From NCBI RefSeq assembly GCF_946998835.1, contig NZ_CAMQAZ010000026.1:1-34283 (forward strand): a DNA stretch of 34,283 nt, read 5' to 3'. The notes under the pieces are model-generated. The model was not told the origin of the DNA, did not search any database, and worked only from the letters and a program-made list of their open reading frames with translations. A program made the translations under genes and the position numbers. The stretch is from an uncultured Corynebacterium sp. GTDB lineage: Bacteria; Actinomycetota; Actinomycetes; Mycobacteriales; Mycobacteriaceae. Positions 15,562 through 24,178 of this stretch are shown piece after piece. The number at the start of each line of letters is the position of its first letter. The first letter of the stretch is position 1.

Positions 15562-16770
15562 CTACGACGAATATGCCGAGTTAATGTGAACGTAGTCGTG
15601 CGACAGGTCCGTTGTACGAATCGTGGCCTCTTCGGCGTTACCAGTGCCGAGGTCAACCTCAACAGCGATTTCCTTGCCGGAAAGGTCCACTTCGCGGGCA
15701 TCCGGAGTGCCACCGGTATCGCGGCACACGACATGGCCATTGAAGGAGACTGTAATGTGCTCTGGATCCATCTCCACCGGTGCAGTTCCAACAGCCGCCA
15801 GCACGCGGCCCCAGTTCGGATCCGAGCCGAACATTGCACACTTGAACAGGTTGTCGCGACCGATAATTCGTGCAGCTACCAGCGCTTCTTCAGCGCCGCC
15901 AGTACCCCGCACAGTCACAGACACGCGCTTGGTTACGCCTTCGGCATCCGACTGCATCTGGCGCGCGATCGAATCGCAGACACTGAGCACTGCCTTATCC
16001 AGCTCCTCCTGCGAGGGCTTCACACCAGAGGCGCCGTTGGCCAGGATAATGACGGTGTCATTGGTGGAGGTAGACCCATCGATATCCAGGCGGTTAAAAG
16101 TAACCTCGCTGGCCTTGGCAATGGCCTCGTGCGCCATTTCCTCGCTTACCGACGCATCCGTCGTAATCACACCGAGCATCGTAGCCATCGAGGGACTAAT
16201 CATGCCGACGCCCTTGCCCATGGCACCAACGGTGAAGCCGTTGCCATGCGCCACGGCCTGCTTTGCCACCAAGTCGGTGGTCAAAATGGCCTCCGCCGCA
16301 GCCGTACCGGCAGCCGCGTCGCTCCCCAGACGCTCCAGCAGCTTCGGCACACCCGCCAGCACGATGTCCATCGGCAACCGGTCACCAATCAAACCGGTGG
16401 AACAGGCACCAATCTCGGTAACGTCGACGCCGAGCCCATCTGCGACTTTCTGGCAGACCTCGAGGGCGTCGGCAATACCCGGCTGACCGTTGCAGGCGTT
16501 GGCATTGCCCGAGTTCAGCACTACTGCCGACAGTTTGCCGTCCGCAATGTGCTTCTTGGACACCGTCACCGGCGCAGCCTGGACACGGTTGGTGGTAAAG
16601 ACAGCCGCAGCGGTTTTCTCCGGACCTTGGTTGACTACCAAGGCCATATCCGGGTTACCACTGACCTTGATTCCTGCAGTGACACCACTGGCTACAAACC
16701 CCTGGGGCGCGCATACACCGCCTTCGTCACCAGCGACGTTGACGAGACCTTCTTTTTCTTCCTTCATCAT
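15562..16770 (-). CDS. argJ: Glutamate N-acetyltransferase / ornithine acetyltransferase
   Basis: Recycles the acetyl group from acetylornithine to glutamate, the cyclic form of the pathway. 402 residues. The self-cleavage site is MISPSMATMLG, with the nucleophile Thr197 after Ala196; the N-terminal oxyanion-type segment SGNANACNGQPG (87-98) is intact. Two consecutive ATGs (16770 and 16767) overlap the argC stop (ATGATGA). AGGAG 8 bases before the first makes either usable. Whether it is mono- or bifunctional cannot be read from sequence by eye. Confidence 0.97.
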   Translation of the reverse strand: MMKEEKEGLVNVAGDEGGVCAPQGFVASGVTAGIKVSGNPDMALVVNQGPEKTAAAVFTTNRVQAAPVTVSKKHIADGKLSAVVLNSGNANACNGQPGIADALEVCQKVADGLGVDVTEIGACSTGLIGDRLPMDIVLAGVPKLLERLGSDAAAGTAAAEAILTTDLVAKQAVAHGNGFTVGAMGKGVGMISPSMATMLGVITTDASVSEEMAHEAIAKASEVTFNRLDIDGSTSTNDTVIILANGASGVKPSQEELDKAVLSVCDSIARQMQSDAEGVTKRVSVTVRGTGGAEEALVAARIIGRDNLFKCAMFGSDPNWGRVLAAVGTAPVEMDPEHITVSFNGHVVCRDTGGTPDAREVDLSGKEIAVEVDLGTGNAEEATIRTTDLSHDYVHINSAYSS

Positions 16771-17816
16771 GGGGCAACTCCTACCAGTGGAAGTCCTGCA
16801 GTTTCATTCTGTCCAGTCACCAAATTCATGCACTGGATTGCGGCACCACCGGTGCCCTTGGTCAGATTGTCAATAGCCGAGGTCAGCACCAGGCGCTGGG
16901 CGCGTTCATCCACCTCAACCTGAATCTGAACCAAGTTGGAACCAATCACCGACTGCGTCTGTGGTTGCAGGCCTTCCGACAACACCTGCACAAACGGCTC
17001 GTCCTTATAGAACTCGAGGTAGGCCTCCCGAGCGGCGGCCTCCGTAACCCCGGTGACAAGCGGAGCGGTGATGGTAGTGAGAATGCCGCGCGATGTCGGA
17101 GAGAGCACCGGCGTGAAGCTGACGGTGAGGTCCTCTGCGTACGGCTTGAGGTTCTGCAGGAATTCCGCGGTGTGGCGGTGCTTACCTGCGGTGTTGTAGG
17201 CACGGAGGTTACCCATCACCTCGGAGCCGAGCAGAGGCACAGCGGCCTTCTTACCAGCCCCCGAGGTACCGGTGATAGAAACGACGGACAGGTCCGGTTT
17301 GACCAAGCCCTTTGCCACAGCCGGCAACGCCGTAATGGTACCGCCGGTAGGGAAACAACCCGGTACAGCGATACGCTTGGAAGCAGCCACCTCTTCCCTG
17401 TTGCCCGGCAGCTCCGGGATGCCATAAGTCCAAGTGCCAGCGTGCTCCGAGCCGTAGTAATGCTCCCACTCGGTGGCATCCTGTAGACGGAAATCCGCGC
17501 CGCAGTCAATGATTACCGTGTCGTCTCCCAGCTGCTCTGCGATTGCAGCCGAATGACCGTGCGGCAGACCGAGGAACACCACGTCATACCCAGCGAGCGT
17601 GTCACCATTGGTCGGCTCAATGCGACGGTCAGCCAAAGGTGCCACATGAGGCATAATGTCACCCACACGAGCACCCGCGTTGGATGCTCCTGTCAGTGCG
17701 CCGATGGTCAACTCGCCGGAAAGATAGGCCGGGTGCGACAACAGCAGGCGGAGGATTTCTCCTCCCGCGTAACCGGTCGCACCGGCAATGGCAACGGAAA
17801 TACTCATGCCAAACAT
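16767..17816 (-). CDS. argC: N-acetyl-gamma-glutamyl-phosphate reductase
   Basis: NADPH-dependent reduction of acetylglutamyl phosphate to the semialdehyde. 349 residues. The Rossmann start is SVAIAGATGYAGGEILRLL; the active-site cysteine is Cys154 in VPGCFPTGG; GKHRHTAEF carries the conserved histidine. Two ATGs are possible (17816 and 17807, MSISVAIAG). Neither has a Shine-Dalgarno sequence, so a short or absent leader is likely. First gene of the arg cluster, overlapping argJ by 4 bases; stop TGA inside the argJ start. Expression is expected to be repressed by ArgR. Confidence 0.97.
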   Translation of the reverse strand: MFGMSISVAIAGATGYAGGEILRLLLSHPAYLSGELTIGALTGASNAGARVGDIMPHVAPLADRRIEPTNGDTLAGYDVVFLGLPHGHSAAIAEQLGDDTVIIDCGADFRLQDATEWEHYYGSEHAGTWTYGIPELPGNREEVAASKRIAVPGCFPTGGTITALPAVAKGLVKPDLSVVSITGTSGAGKKAAVPLLGSEVMGNLRAYNTAGKHRHTAEFLQNLKPYAEDLTVSFTPVLSPTSRGILTTITAPLVTGVTEAAAREAYLEFYKDEPFVQVLSEGLQPQTQSVIGSNLVQIQVEVDERAQRLVLTSAIDNLTKGTGGAAIQCMNLVTGQNETAGLPLVGVAP

Positions 17817-17862
17817 TCAACACTTTTATTCACTGCGTTGCAAGATATTCATGAAATTCGTT
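17817..17862 (-). promoter_or_regulatory. Candidate argC promoter and ArgR-box region
   Basis: The region upstream of argC is AT-rich and holds several TGAAT/ATTCA half-sites: TGAATATCTTGCA (minus strand, 17839-17851), overlapping ATTCATGAAAT, and two more TGAAT words at 17815-17835. These partly match the classic ARG box half-site TGAAT. TATCTT inside the first could be a -10 with TTTGGC upstream, though the spacing is short. The match is weak and by eye only. Confidence 0.3.
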
Positions 17863-17887
17863 GCCAAAGTGCTGGGTTGTGGCTGAT

Positions 17888-17933
17888 GTGACGCGAGCGA
17901 ACAGTGAATATAATACCGCTCGGCGCGCGTCAC
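17888..17933. terminator. Interrupted inverted repeat between pheT and argC
   Basis: GTGACGCGAGCG (17888-17899) pairs with CGCTCG and CGCGTCAC in 17917-17933, with a small bulge; the 17-base loop contains ATATAAT. It lies 8 bases after the pheT stop, where a terminator would be expected, but there is no T-run on the minus strand. It may end the pheT transcript inefficiently or be a protein site upstream of argC. Confidence 0.4.
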
Positions 17934-17940
17934 TTCCCGA

Positions 17941-20433
17941 CTAACCGCGCAGCTGAGCGCCGTGGCGGGTAGTGGCCAACTCAATGGCCGCCTCGCGAGC
18001 GGCGGAAGCTTCCTCTTCCTTCAGCGTACGGTCCGGTGCGCGGAAACGCAGGGAGTACGCCAGCGAGCGAACGTCCTCGCCCATCTGCTCGGAGCGGTAA
18101 ACATCGAAGATACGGATCGACTCGAGGAGCTCACCGGCACCCTCAACCAGAGTCTTCTCGACCTCTGCGGCGGAGACCTCATCGCTGACCACAAGTGCAA
18201 CGTCCTGGTGGACAGCCGGGAACGGGCTGAGAACCGGTGCCGGCAGGTGCTCCGTCACTGGCAGTGCATCGAGATTAATCTCCATAGCGCAGGTGCGCTC
18301 CGGCAGACCAGCGTCCTTGCACACCTTCGGGTGCAGCTCACCGGCGTGGCCGACGACTTCGCCGTCGACAAGCAGCTCGGCGCAGCGGCCCGGGTGCCAC
18401 GGCAGGACCTCGGCGTTGCGAATCTCCAGCTCGACGTTAGCAGCGCGAGCAACGATGCGAGCGGCATCGATAGCGTCGGCGACGGTGTATGCAGCCTCGT
18501 CACCCCACGGGCTATCCAAGCGGATACGACCACAGGCGACAGTGGCGACATGCAGCGGCTGCTCCGGCAGCGACTCCAGCAGTTCGGCGCGCTCGGCCTC
18601 GCTCGGCAGACCCGCGGTAGACGGCATCGGCGAGACACCACTCCCGCGCTCGATAGACACTTGCTCCACACCGTAGAGCGACAGGTCTACCTGGCCGCGA
18701 GCAACATTGCGCTTCAGCGCGTCCAGCATGGACGGCAGCAGAGTCGTGCCCAGCTGGGCGTGGTCCGACTCCAGCGGGTTGATGACCTTGACGGTATTGC
18801 GACGCGAATCATCAGCGTCCAGGCCCCAGACTTCGAAGACGTCGTTGGCAATGAATGGCGTCGGCAGAATCTCCAAGTAGCCGTTGTGAGCCAGTGCGTG
18901 GCCAACGAAGCGGCGGCGCAGCTGACGCTCGGTCAGACCGCGGCCAGCCGGGGCGATCGGAAGGATAACCGGAATGTCTTCCAGGCCCTCCAGGCGCAGG
19001 ATTTCCTCAACCAGGTCGGCGGACATGGTCAGGTCCGAGCGCCAGGTCGGCGGGGTGACAGCCAGGCGGTCACCGTTGTCAACGACCTCGCAGCCGACCT
19101 CACGCAGGCGACCGATGACGGTCTCACGCGGGTAATCAACGCCCGCAACTTCGCTAGCGCGATTGACCGCAAAGTCAATAGTCGGCATGGTGGCAACCTC
19201 ACCGAGCAAGGTGCGACCAGTGTCGATAGTGCCACCGGCGATGTCAGCGAGCAGCTGGCAGGCCAGGTCCAGAGCCGGCTCGACAAGAGCGGTGTCCACG
19301 CCGCGCTCGAAACGTCGTGAAGCCTCGGAGGTCAGCTTGTGGCGGCGGCCACTACGGAAGACGTGCAGCGGCGACCAGTTGGCGGCCTCGAAGACCACAT
19401 CGGTGGTGTCGTCGGCAATCTCGGAGGTGAGTCCACCCATAATGCCGGCCAGCGACTGAATACCGTTGTCGTCACAGATGACGACATCCGCCGGGTCGAG
19501 CTTGCGGTCCACGTGGTCGAGGGTGGTCAGGGTCTCGCCGGGCTTCGCGTTGCGGATGTGCAGTCCACCAGCGATCTTGGAACCATCGAAAGCGTGCATC
19601 GGCTGACCGAGCAGCAGCATCACGTAGTTGGTGACGTCCGTGGCCACGTTGACCGAACGCTGACCGGCCAGCAGCAGGCGGCGGCGCATCCACCACGGGG
19701 TCTCGGCGTTCGGGTCGATGCCTGTGACACGGCGCAGACCAAAGCGGCGGGTGTCGGTGTCCTCGTCGATGGTGACGTTCAGAACCTCGCCCTCGACCGG
19801 CAGCTGCTGCACAGCTGCTGGATCGGCGAAGTCGAGGTTGAAGGCGGAGCAGATCTCGCGGCCCAGTCCTCGGGCCGACAGCGCGTAACCGCGGTCCGGG
19901 GTGATGTTAACCTCGAACTTCTCGTCATCGAGACCGATGAACTCCTTCGCGCACGAGCCCAGCTCAGCCGGGGCCGACGGCAGCGTCAGAATGCCCGCGG
20001 AGGAATCGGTCATACCCAGCTCAGCCTCGGAGCAGAGCATGCCGTTGGAAATCTTGCCGTACGTCTTCCGTGCGGAAATTGCGAAACCACCCGGCAGCAC
20101 GCAGCCCGGCAGCGCGACGATGACAATGGAGCCCTCTTCGAAGTTGCGGGCACCACAGATAATCTCCTGCAGCTCGCCGGTGCCATTGGCATTACCGACG
20201 TTGACCTGGCAGAAGCGAATTGGCTTTTTGAAGCCCTCGAGCTCCTCAATGTGGTCGACGCGACCGAAAACCAGCGGGCCCTCGACCTTCTCCAGCGGCT
20301 CGTGTCCCTCGGTTTCAAAACCGACGCGCACAAAGCCCTCATCCAGCTCGTCCGGGGTGACGGACCAGTCCGGGTTGATGGTGTTCTCTGGGCCGCGAAC
20401 GATTTCAGTGACCCACGACTGTGGAATGAACAT
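17941..20433 (-). CDS. pheT: Phenylalanyl-tRNA synthetase beta subunit
   Basis: Forms the (alpha-beta)2 enzyme that charges tRNA-Phe. 830 residues, a full-length bacterial beta chain. In order: N-terminal tRNA-binding (EMAP-like) domain at about 40-150 (CQVNVGNANGTGELQEIICGARN), the B3/B4 editing region (RRFGLRRVTGIDP to TSEASRRFERGVD), B5 domain (about 400-475), a degenerate synthetase core, and the C-terminal ferredoxin-like anticodon-binding domain (LSPFPAVHQDVALVVSDEV to LRFRAPDRTLKEEE). The ATG at 20431-20433 has AGGAG 10 bases upstream. It is 32 bases after pheS. Confidence 0.98.
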   Translation of the reverse strand: MFIPQSWVTEIVRGPENTINPDWSVTPDELDEGFVRVGFETEGHEPLEKVEGPLVFGRVDHIEELEGFKKPIRFCQVNVGNANGTGELQEIICGARNFEEGSIVIVALPGCVLPGGFAISARKTYGKISNGMLCSEAELGMTDSSAGILTLPSAPAELGSCAKEFIGLDDEKFEVNITPDRGYALSARGLGREICSAFNLDFADPAAVQQLPVEGEVLNVTIDEDTDTRRFGLRRVTGIDPNAETPWWMRRRLLLAGQRSVNVATDVTNYVMLLLGQPMHAFDGSKIAGGLHIRNAKPGETLTTLDHVDRKLDPADVVICDDNGIQSLAGIMGGLTSEIADDTTDVVFEAANWSPLHVFRSGRRHKLTSEASRRFERGVDTALVEPALDLACQLLADIAGGTIDTGRTLLGEVATMPTIDFAVNRASEVAGVDYPRETVIGRLREVGCEVVDNGDRLAVTPPTWRSDLTMSADLVEEILRLEGLEDIPVILPIAPAGRGLTERQLRRRFVGHALAHNGYLEILPTPFIANDVFEVWGLDADDSRRNTVKVINPLESDHAQLGTTLLPSMLDALKRNVARGQVDLSLYGVEQVSIERGSGVSPMPSTAGLPSEAERAELLESLPEQPLHVATVACGRIRLDSPWGDEAAYTVADAIDAARIVARAANVELEIRNAEVLPWHPGRCAELLVDGEVVGHAGELHPKVCKDAGLPERTCAMEINLDALPVTEHLPAPVLSPFPAVHQDVALVVSDEVSAAEVEKTLVEGAGELLESIRIFDVYRSEQMGEDVRSLAYSLRFRAPDRTLKEEEASAAREAAIELATTRHGAQLRG

Positions 20434-20465
20434 GTAAGTAAAACTCCTATCTGTAGGTCAGTGAA

Positions 20466-21515
20466 TTAGCCGCGGATACCGAACGGCTGAGTGAAGCGGA
20501 CGTCGCCTTCGACCATGTCGCGCATGTCGGTCAGGCCGTTGCGGAACTGCAGGGTGCGCTCCAGGCCCATGCCGAACGCGAAGCCCGAGTAGACCTCCGG
20601 GTCGATGCCGGAAGCACGCAGCACGTTCGGGTTAACCATGCCGCAGCCGCCCCACTCGATCCAGCCTGCGCCGCCCTTCTTATTCGGGAACCAGACGTCG
20701 ACCTCAGCGGACGGCTCGGTGAACGGGAAGTAGTTGGTGCGCATACGGGTCTTGGTCTCCGGGCCGAACAGGGCCTTGGCCATGTGATCCAGCGTGCCGC
20801 GCAGGTGCCCCATGGTCAGGCCCTTGTCCACAGCGAGTCCCTCCACCTGGTGGAAGACCGGGGTGTGGGTGGCGTCGAGCTCATCGGTACGGAAGGTACG
20901 GCCCGGGCAAATAACGTAAATCGGTAGGTCACGCGACTGCAGAGTGCGAACCTGCACCGGAGAGGTGTGCGTACGCAGCACCTGCTTGGAGCCTTCGGGC
21001 GCAATGTGGAAAGTATCCTGCAGGGTACGAGCCGGGTGATCCGGCAGAAAGTTCAGTGCGTCAAAGTTGAAGTACTCGGCTTCTACCTCCGGGCCCTCAG
21101 CAACTTCCCAGCCCATACCGACGAAGATGTCACCGATTTGCTCGGACAGGATGGTAATTGGGTGCATACCGCCGCGCTGGCTGCGCGTGGTGTCCACCGA
21201 CACGTCGATACGCTCCGCGACCAGACGACGCGCGTTTTCCTCTTCCTCCAGCACCGCAAGACGCTCAGCATAGTGCTTCTCGACGCCTCCGCGAACAACA
21301 TTTACGCGACGACCAGCATCCTTGCGCTCAGCCTTCGGAATGGAGCCCAGCGCGCGGCGAGCCTGCGGAATGTAACCTTCATCCCCCAAGTGCTCACGAC
21401 GGGCGGCAGAAAGCTCATCCAGGTTGTTGGCAGCATCGAAGGCGTCCGCGGCCTTCTGTGCAGCCGCCTGGAGGGCGTCCTCGGAAAGATCGATAGGATT
21501 TGGCGAATCGCTCAC
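20466..21515 (-). CDS. pheS: Phenylalanyl-tRNA synthetase alpha subunit
   Basis: Catalytic class II subunit. 349 residues. An N-terminal coiled coil (about 1-95) binds tRNA. Motif 2 is around FRTDELDATHTPVFHQVEGL, and motif 3 is GMGLERTLQFRNGLTDMRDM near the C terminus. The start is a GTG at 21513-21515 with no clear ribosome site; TATATA about 20 bases upstream might be a -10. The 99-base gap to the methyltransferase gene is too short for a T-box leader and I see none. Confidence 0.97.
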   Translation of the reverse strand: MSDSPNPIDLSEDALQAAAQKAADAFDAANNLDELSAARREHLGDEGYIPQARRALGSIPKAERKDAGRRVNVVRGGVEKHYAERLAVLEEEENARRLVAERIDVSVDTTRSQRGGMHPITILSEQIGDIFVGMGWEVAEGPEVEAEYFNFDALNFLPDHPARTLQDTFHIAPEGSKQVLRTHTSPVQVRTLQSRDLPIYVICPGRTFRTDELDATHTPVFHQVEGLAVDKGLTMGHLRGTLDHMAKALFGPETKTRMRTNYFPFTEPSAEVDVWFPNKKGGAGWIEWGGCGMVNPNVLRASGIDPEVYSGFAFGMGLERTLQFRNGLTDMRDMVEGDVRFTQPFGIRG

Positions 21516-21614
21516 GTGTCAACCACTTCTATATAGGACTATCAGTTCATGTGATGGAACAATCATAGTCGAGGATAACTGCACACGTGCACGCGCCTCT
21601 CCATCGAGGTTTTC

Positions 21615-22445
21615 CTACTTACCTCGAACTGTCTCCCACAGGCACATGGCCGCTGCGGTAGCGAGGTTCAACGACTCCGCTTTGCCCTGAATCGGGATGG
21701 ACACACTGGCCCCGGCCGAAGCCGTGACCTCTTCCGATAGGCCGTGTGCTTCATTTCCGAAAAGCCAGGCGACGGGACCGCCGGGAAGTGCATCAACACC
21801 AAGTGTGAGCGTGCCGTCCATCGCCGTGGCGAGGGTGGTAAAGCCCGCTTCCCTGACTTTCTCCATAACCACGTCGATATCACGCTCCCGCGCAACCGCG
21901 GTGTGGAAGACAGACCCCGCCGAAGAACGCACGGCCTTAGAGTTCAACGGGTCAACCGAATCGCCAGCGAGGATCACCGCACCAGCTCCAAGGGCATCAG
22001 TCATGCGCACGATTGTGCCGACATTGCCCGGGTCGTTGCACTCGACCGGGATAACCAGACAGCCGGCCTGTTTTCCGGCTTCAATGGCCGCCTCCAGCGA
22101 GGTGGACACCGCACTGGTGTCGCAGACGGCGAAGAGCCCGGTGGTGGTGACGGTTTCGCTTAAAGAGCGGGCGGCGGAGTCGTCGATTAGCGATACGGAC
22201 TTGCGCTGCGTCCCCGATTCGAGATACCCCGTGAGCAGCTCGCGGAACTGCTCGGCGGCGGCTGCGGTGACGAAGATTTCTACGACGGCCTTTGCGCGGA
22301 TAGCTGCGTCGACGGAGTTGAAGCCCTCAACGAGGAAGCGTCCGGCCTTCTTACGCTTGGCCGCGCGGTGGAGCTGAATAGCCGCCGAGACTCGTGGAGT
22401 GCGGGGAGTAAACGGCTCGTCGTTGAAGTACAGCGCAGAGTTCAT
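21615..22445 (-). CDS. TrmH/SpoU-family RNA 2'-O-methyltransferase
   Basis: SAM-dependent ribose methylation of rRNA or tRNA; the exact target is not deducible. 276 residues from the ATG at 22443-22445 (AGGATT upstream). The N-terminal substrate-binding domain (KRKKAGRFLVEGFNSVDAAI) precedes the SPOUT knot with its three motifs: VECNDPGNVGTIVRMTDALG, WLFGNEAHGLSEEV, and SIPIQGKAESLNLATAAAMCLWE. A longer frame reaches 22574, but it runs through the rplT terminator, so it is not used. Position between rplT and pheS is typical in corynebacteria. Confidence 0.93.
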   Translation of the reverse strand: MNSALYFNDEPFTPRTPRVSAAIQLHRAAKRKKAGRFLVEGFNSVDAAIRAKAVVEIFVTAAAAEQFRELLTGYLESGTQRKSVSLIDDSAARSLSETVTTTGLFAVCDTSAVSTSLEAAIEAGKQAGCLVIPVECNDPGNVGTIVRMTDALGAGAVILAGDSVDPLNSKAVRSSAGSVFHTAVARERDIDVVMEKVREAGFTTLATAMDGTLTLGVDALPGGPVAWLFGNEAHGLSEEVTASAGASVSIPIQGKAESLNLATAAAMCLWETVRGK

Positions 22446-22499
22446 AGTGACTAATCCTAGTGGTGCGGATCGGGATTCATAACTGCGAGGGCGGATACG

Positions 22500-22547
22500 A
22501 AAAACCACCGTCGGGGTTATCCACAAACCCAATCGACGGTGGTTTTT
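22500..22547 (-). terminator. Strong terminator after rplT
   Basis: AAAAACCACCGTCG (22500-22513) and CGACGGTGGTTTTT (22534-22547) form a perfect 14-base stem with a 20-base loop. On the minus strand the stem ends in GGTGGTTTTTCG, a classical rho-independent terminator. It also has a T-run in the other direction. It ends the infC-rpmI-rplT transcript 73 bases after the rplT stop. Confidence 0.92.
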
Positions 22548-22620
22548 CAAAGAAGTTGGCAAGGACGCTGCCATTCGCAGGCGCTTGCCGACGCTACGTA
22601 CGAGTTACCTCGTAACTGCC

Positions 22621-23004
22621 TTACTTAGCAGCAGGAGCGTTGACGTCCTCCGGCAGGGCGTCCTTAGCGACCTTGACCAGAGCAGCGAATGCCTGCGGGT
22701 CGTTGACAGCCATCTCAGCCAGGTTCTTACGGTCAACCTCAACGCCAGCCAGGTTCAGGCCCTGGACGAAGCGGTTGTAGGTGATGTCGTTAGCGCGGGC
22801 AGCAGCGTTGATGCGCTGAATCCACAGACGACGGAACTGACCCTTACGGTGGCGGCGATCGCGGAACTCGTAGGTCTTGGAGTGGAGCATCTGCTCCTTG
22901 GCCTTGCGGTACAGGCGGGAGCGCTGACCACGGTAGCCCTTTGCGGAATCGAGAACTTCGCGACGCTTCTTCTTAGCGTTAACAGACCGCTTCACACGTG
23001 CCAC
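22621..23004 (-). CDS. rplT: 50S ribosomal protein L20
   Basis: Large-subunit assembly protein binding 23S rRNA. 127 residues, highly basic. Characteristic segments are MARVKRSVNAKKKRREVL, GYRGQRSRLYRKAKEQML, and FRRLWIQRINAAARANDITYNRFVQGL. The start is a GTG at 23002-23004 with AAGGAAG about 8 bases upstream. In other bacteria L20 represses its own operon by binding the leader; whether that happens here is unknown. It is 77 bases after rpmI and just before a strong terminator. Confidence 0.99.
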   Translation of the reverse strand: MARVKRSVNAKKKRREVLDSAKGYRGQRSRLYRKAKEQMLHSKTYEFRDRRHRKGQFRRLWIQRINAAARANDITYNRFVQGLNLAGVEVDRKNLAEMAVNDPQAFAALVKVAKDALPEDVNAPAAK

Positions 23005-23081
23005 GGTGATACTTCCTTTTCGTTGTCTTTAAGAACTAGTGAAATTAAGAGGGCGATTGCCCTGGGACGAGGCTTGAAAAA

Positions 23082-23276
23082 TTAAGCCTTGCCCAGCAGA
23101 CGCTTGACGCGCTTGACGTCCGACTTCGCAACGTCCGTGGTGCCCTTCAGGCGACGGGTACGAGTGGACGGCTTGCCCTCCAGGAGGTGGCGGCGGTTAG
23201 CCTGCTCGCGGCGCAGCTTGCCGGAACCGGTAACCTTGATGCGCTTTGCGGTGCCCTTGTGGGTCTTCTGCTTCAT
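23082..23276 (-). CDS. rpmI: 50S ribosomal protein L35
   Basis: 64 residues, the normal L35 length, from the ATG at 23274-23276 (MKQKTHKGTAKRIKVTGSGK). GGGGAG lies about 9 bases upstream. The C terminus (KSDVKRVKRLLGKA) matches the family. The longer open frame upstream has no family similarity. It lies between infC and rplT as in almost all bacteria. Confidence 0.99.
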   Translation of the reverse strand: MKQKTHKGTAKRIKVTGSGKLRREQANRRHLLEGKPSTRTRRLKGTTDVAKSDVKRVKRLLGKA

Positions 23277-23352
23277 GTTAAAACTCTCCCCTACCAATCT
23301 TCGACGCTCGTGGCGCAAAGATTTCGTTTACAACCATTTCTGGTCAGGTCGG

Positions 23353-23877
23353 TTACTTCTTACCCTTATTCCGAACCGGCCCCAGGACCATAGTCATGTT
23401 GCGACCGTCCTGCTTCGGGCGCGACTCAACGACGCCGTACTCTTCGACATCGGCGGCCAGACGCTCCAACAGGCGGAATCCCAGTTCTGGACGAGACTGT
23501 TCACGGCCACGGAACATAATCGTGACCTTGACCTTCGAACCCTTCTCCAAGAAACGAACAACGTTGTTCTTCTTGGTTTCGTAGTCGTGGTCATCAATCT
23601 TCGGACGGAACTTCTGCTCCTTGACCACAGTCTGCTGCTGGTTCTTTCGAGCCTCGCGTGCCTTCTGGGCTTGTTCGTACTTGAACTTGCCGTAGTCCAT
23701 AATCTTGGCGACCGGCGGCTTTGCTCGCGGAGCAACCTCAACCAGGTCAAGGTCTGCTTCGTAAGCGAGCTTGAGTGCGTCACCGGTACGGACAACGCCC
23801 ACCTGCTCACCGTTCGGTCCTACAAGGCGGACTTCCGGTACTCGAATATCCTCGTTAATACGAGCTTCAGCGCTGAT
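23353..23877 (-). CDS. infC: Translation initiation factor IF-3
   Basis: Keeps ribosomal subunits apart and proofreads initiation. 174 residues. The N domain contains ARINEDIRVPEVRLVGPNGE, the linker runs through KIMDYGKFKYEQAQKAREARK, and the C domain contains KVKVTIMFRGREQSRPELG. No ATG, GTG or TTG exists at the expected N terminus. A perfect AGGAGG is followed after four bases by ATC (23875-23877), then AGCGCTGAAGCT; family proteins begin (M)SAEARIN there. I therefore take AUC as the start. Rare start codons are characteristic of infC because IF-3 discriminates against them, giving autoregulation. A longer in-frame start (23916) would lie upstream of AGGAGG and is unlikely. Confidence 0.92.
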   Translation of the reverse strand: MSAEARINEDIRVPEVRLVGPNGEQVGVVRTGDALKLAYEADLDLVEVAPRAKPPVAKIMDYGKFKYEQAQKAREARKNQQQTVVKEQKFRPKIDDHDYETKKNNVVRFLEKGSKVKVTIMFRGREQSRPELGFRLLERLAADVEEYGVVESRPKQDGRNMTMVLGPVRNKGKK

Positions 23878-24149
23878 GTGGCCTCCTAGGTTGAACCTGA
23901 ACAATCTTCGTTTCAAACCGCGATAGCAAGCGGGAAAGGAAGAAAAGCCACGCGTCTACAGCGGATTACTACACACTGTATAAGGACGCCTTCCAATCGT
24001 GCGATGTGACATCACCGATTAGGGTGGACCCCGGCACTACCGTAATTCTTTGGCGCACCAAGGGTGGGACTTAAATCCTCTTCGCTGCCGAATGCAGCTA
24101 ATTGCTCCCCGAAGGCAGCAACCATCACATTCTGGCGGTCGTAGACGAG
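23878..24149 (-). promoter_or_regulatory. Long structured infC leader
   Basis: From the predicted promoter to the infC start is about 270 nt with no gene. Minus-strand transcripts contain successive small stems: TTGCT/AGCAA around 24102-24121, GCTGC/GCAGC around 24085-24100, TTGG/CCAA around 24050-24065, and GATGTGACATC (24003-24013). This size and density suggest an untranslated regulatory leader, perhaps for ribosomal-protein or IF-3 feedback. No known riboswitch family was recognised. Confidence 0.45.
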
Positions 24150-24178
24150 ATACTAACACAGGCGTTCTCGCATACCAA
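24150..24178 (-). promoter_or_regulatory. infC operon promoter
   Basis: The minus strand shows TTGGTA (24173-24178), exactly 17 bases, and TAGTAT (24150-24155), close to the primary sigma consensus. Transcription would start near 24143 and run through the long leader into infC, rpmI and rplT. Confidence 0.7.

Noticed and set aside
15538..16923. A 461-codon plus-strand frame opposite argJ
   Set aside because: Antisense shadow of a well-supported gene; the translation is His/Arg/Gln-rich and domainless.
21516..21614. T-box or other tRNA-sensing leader for pheST
   Set aside because: The gap is only 99 bases and shows no specifier or antiterminator-like structure.
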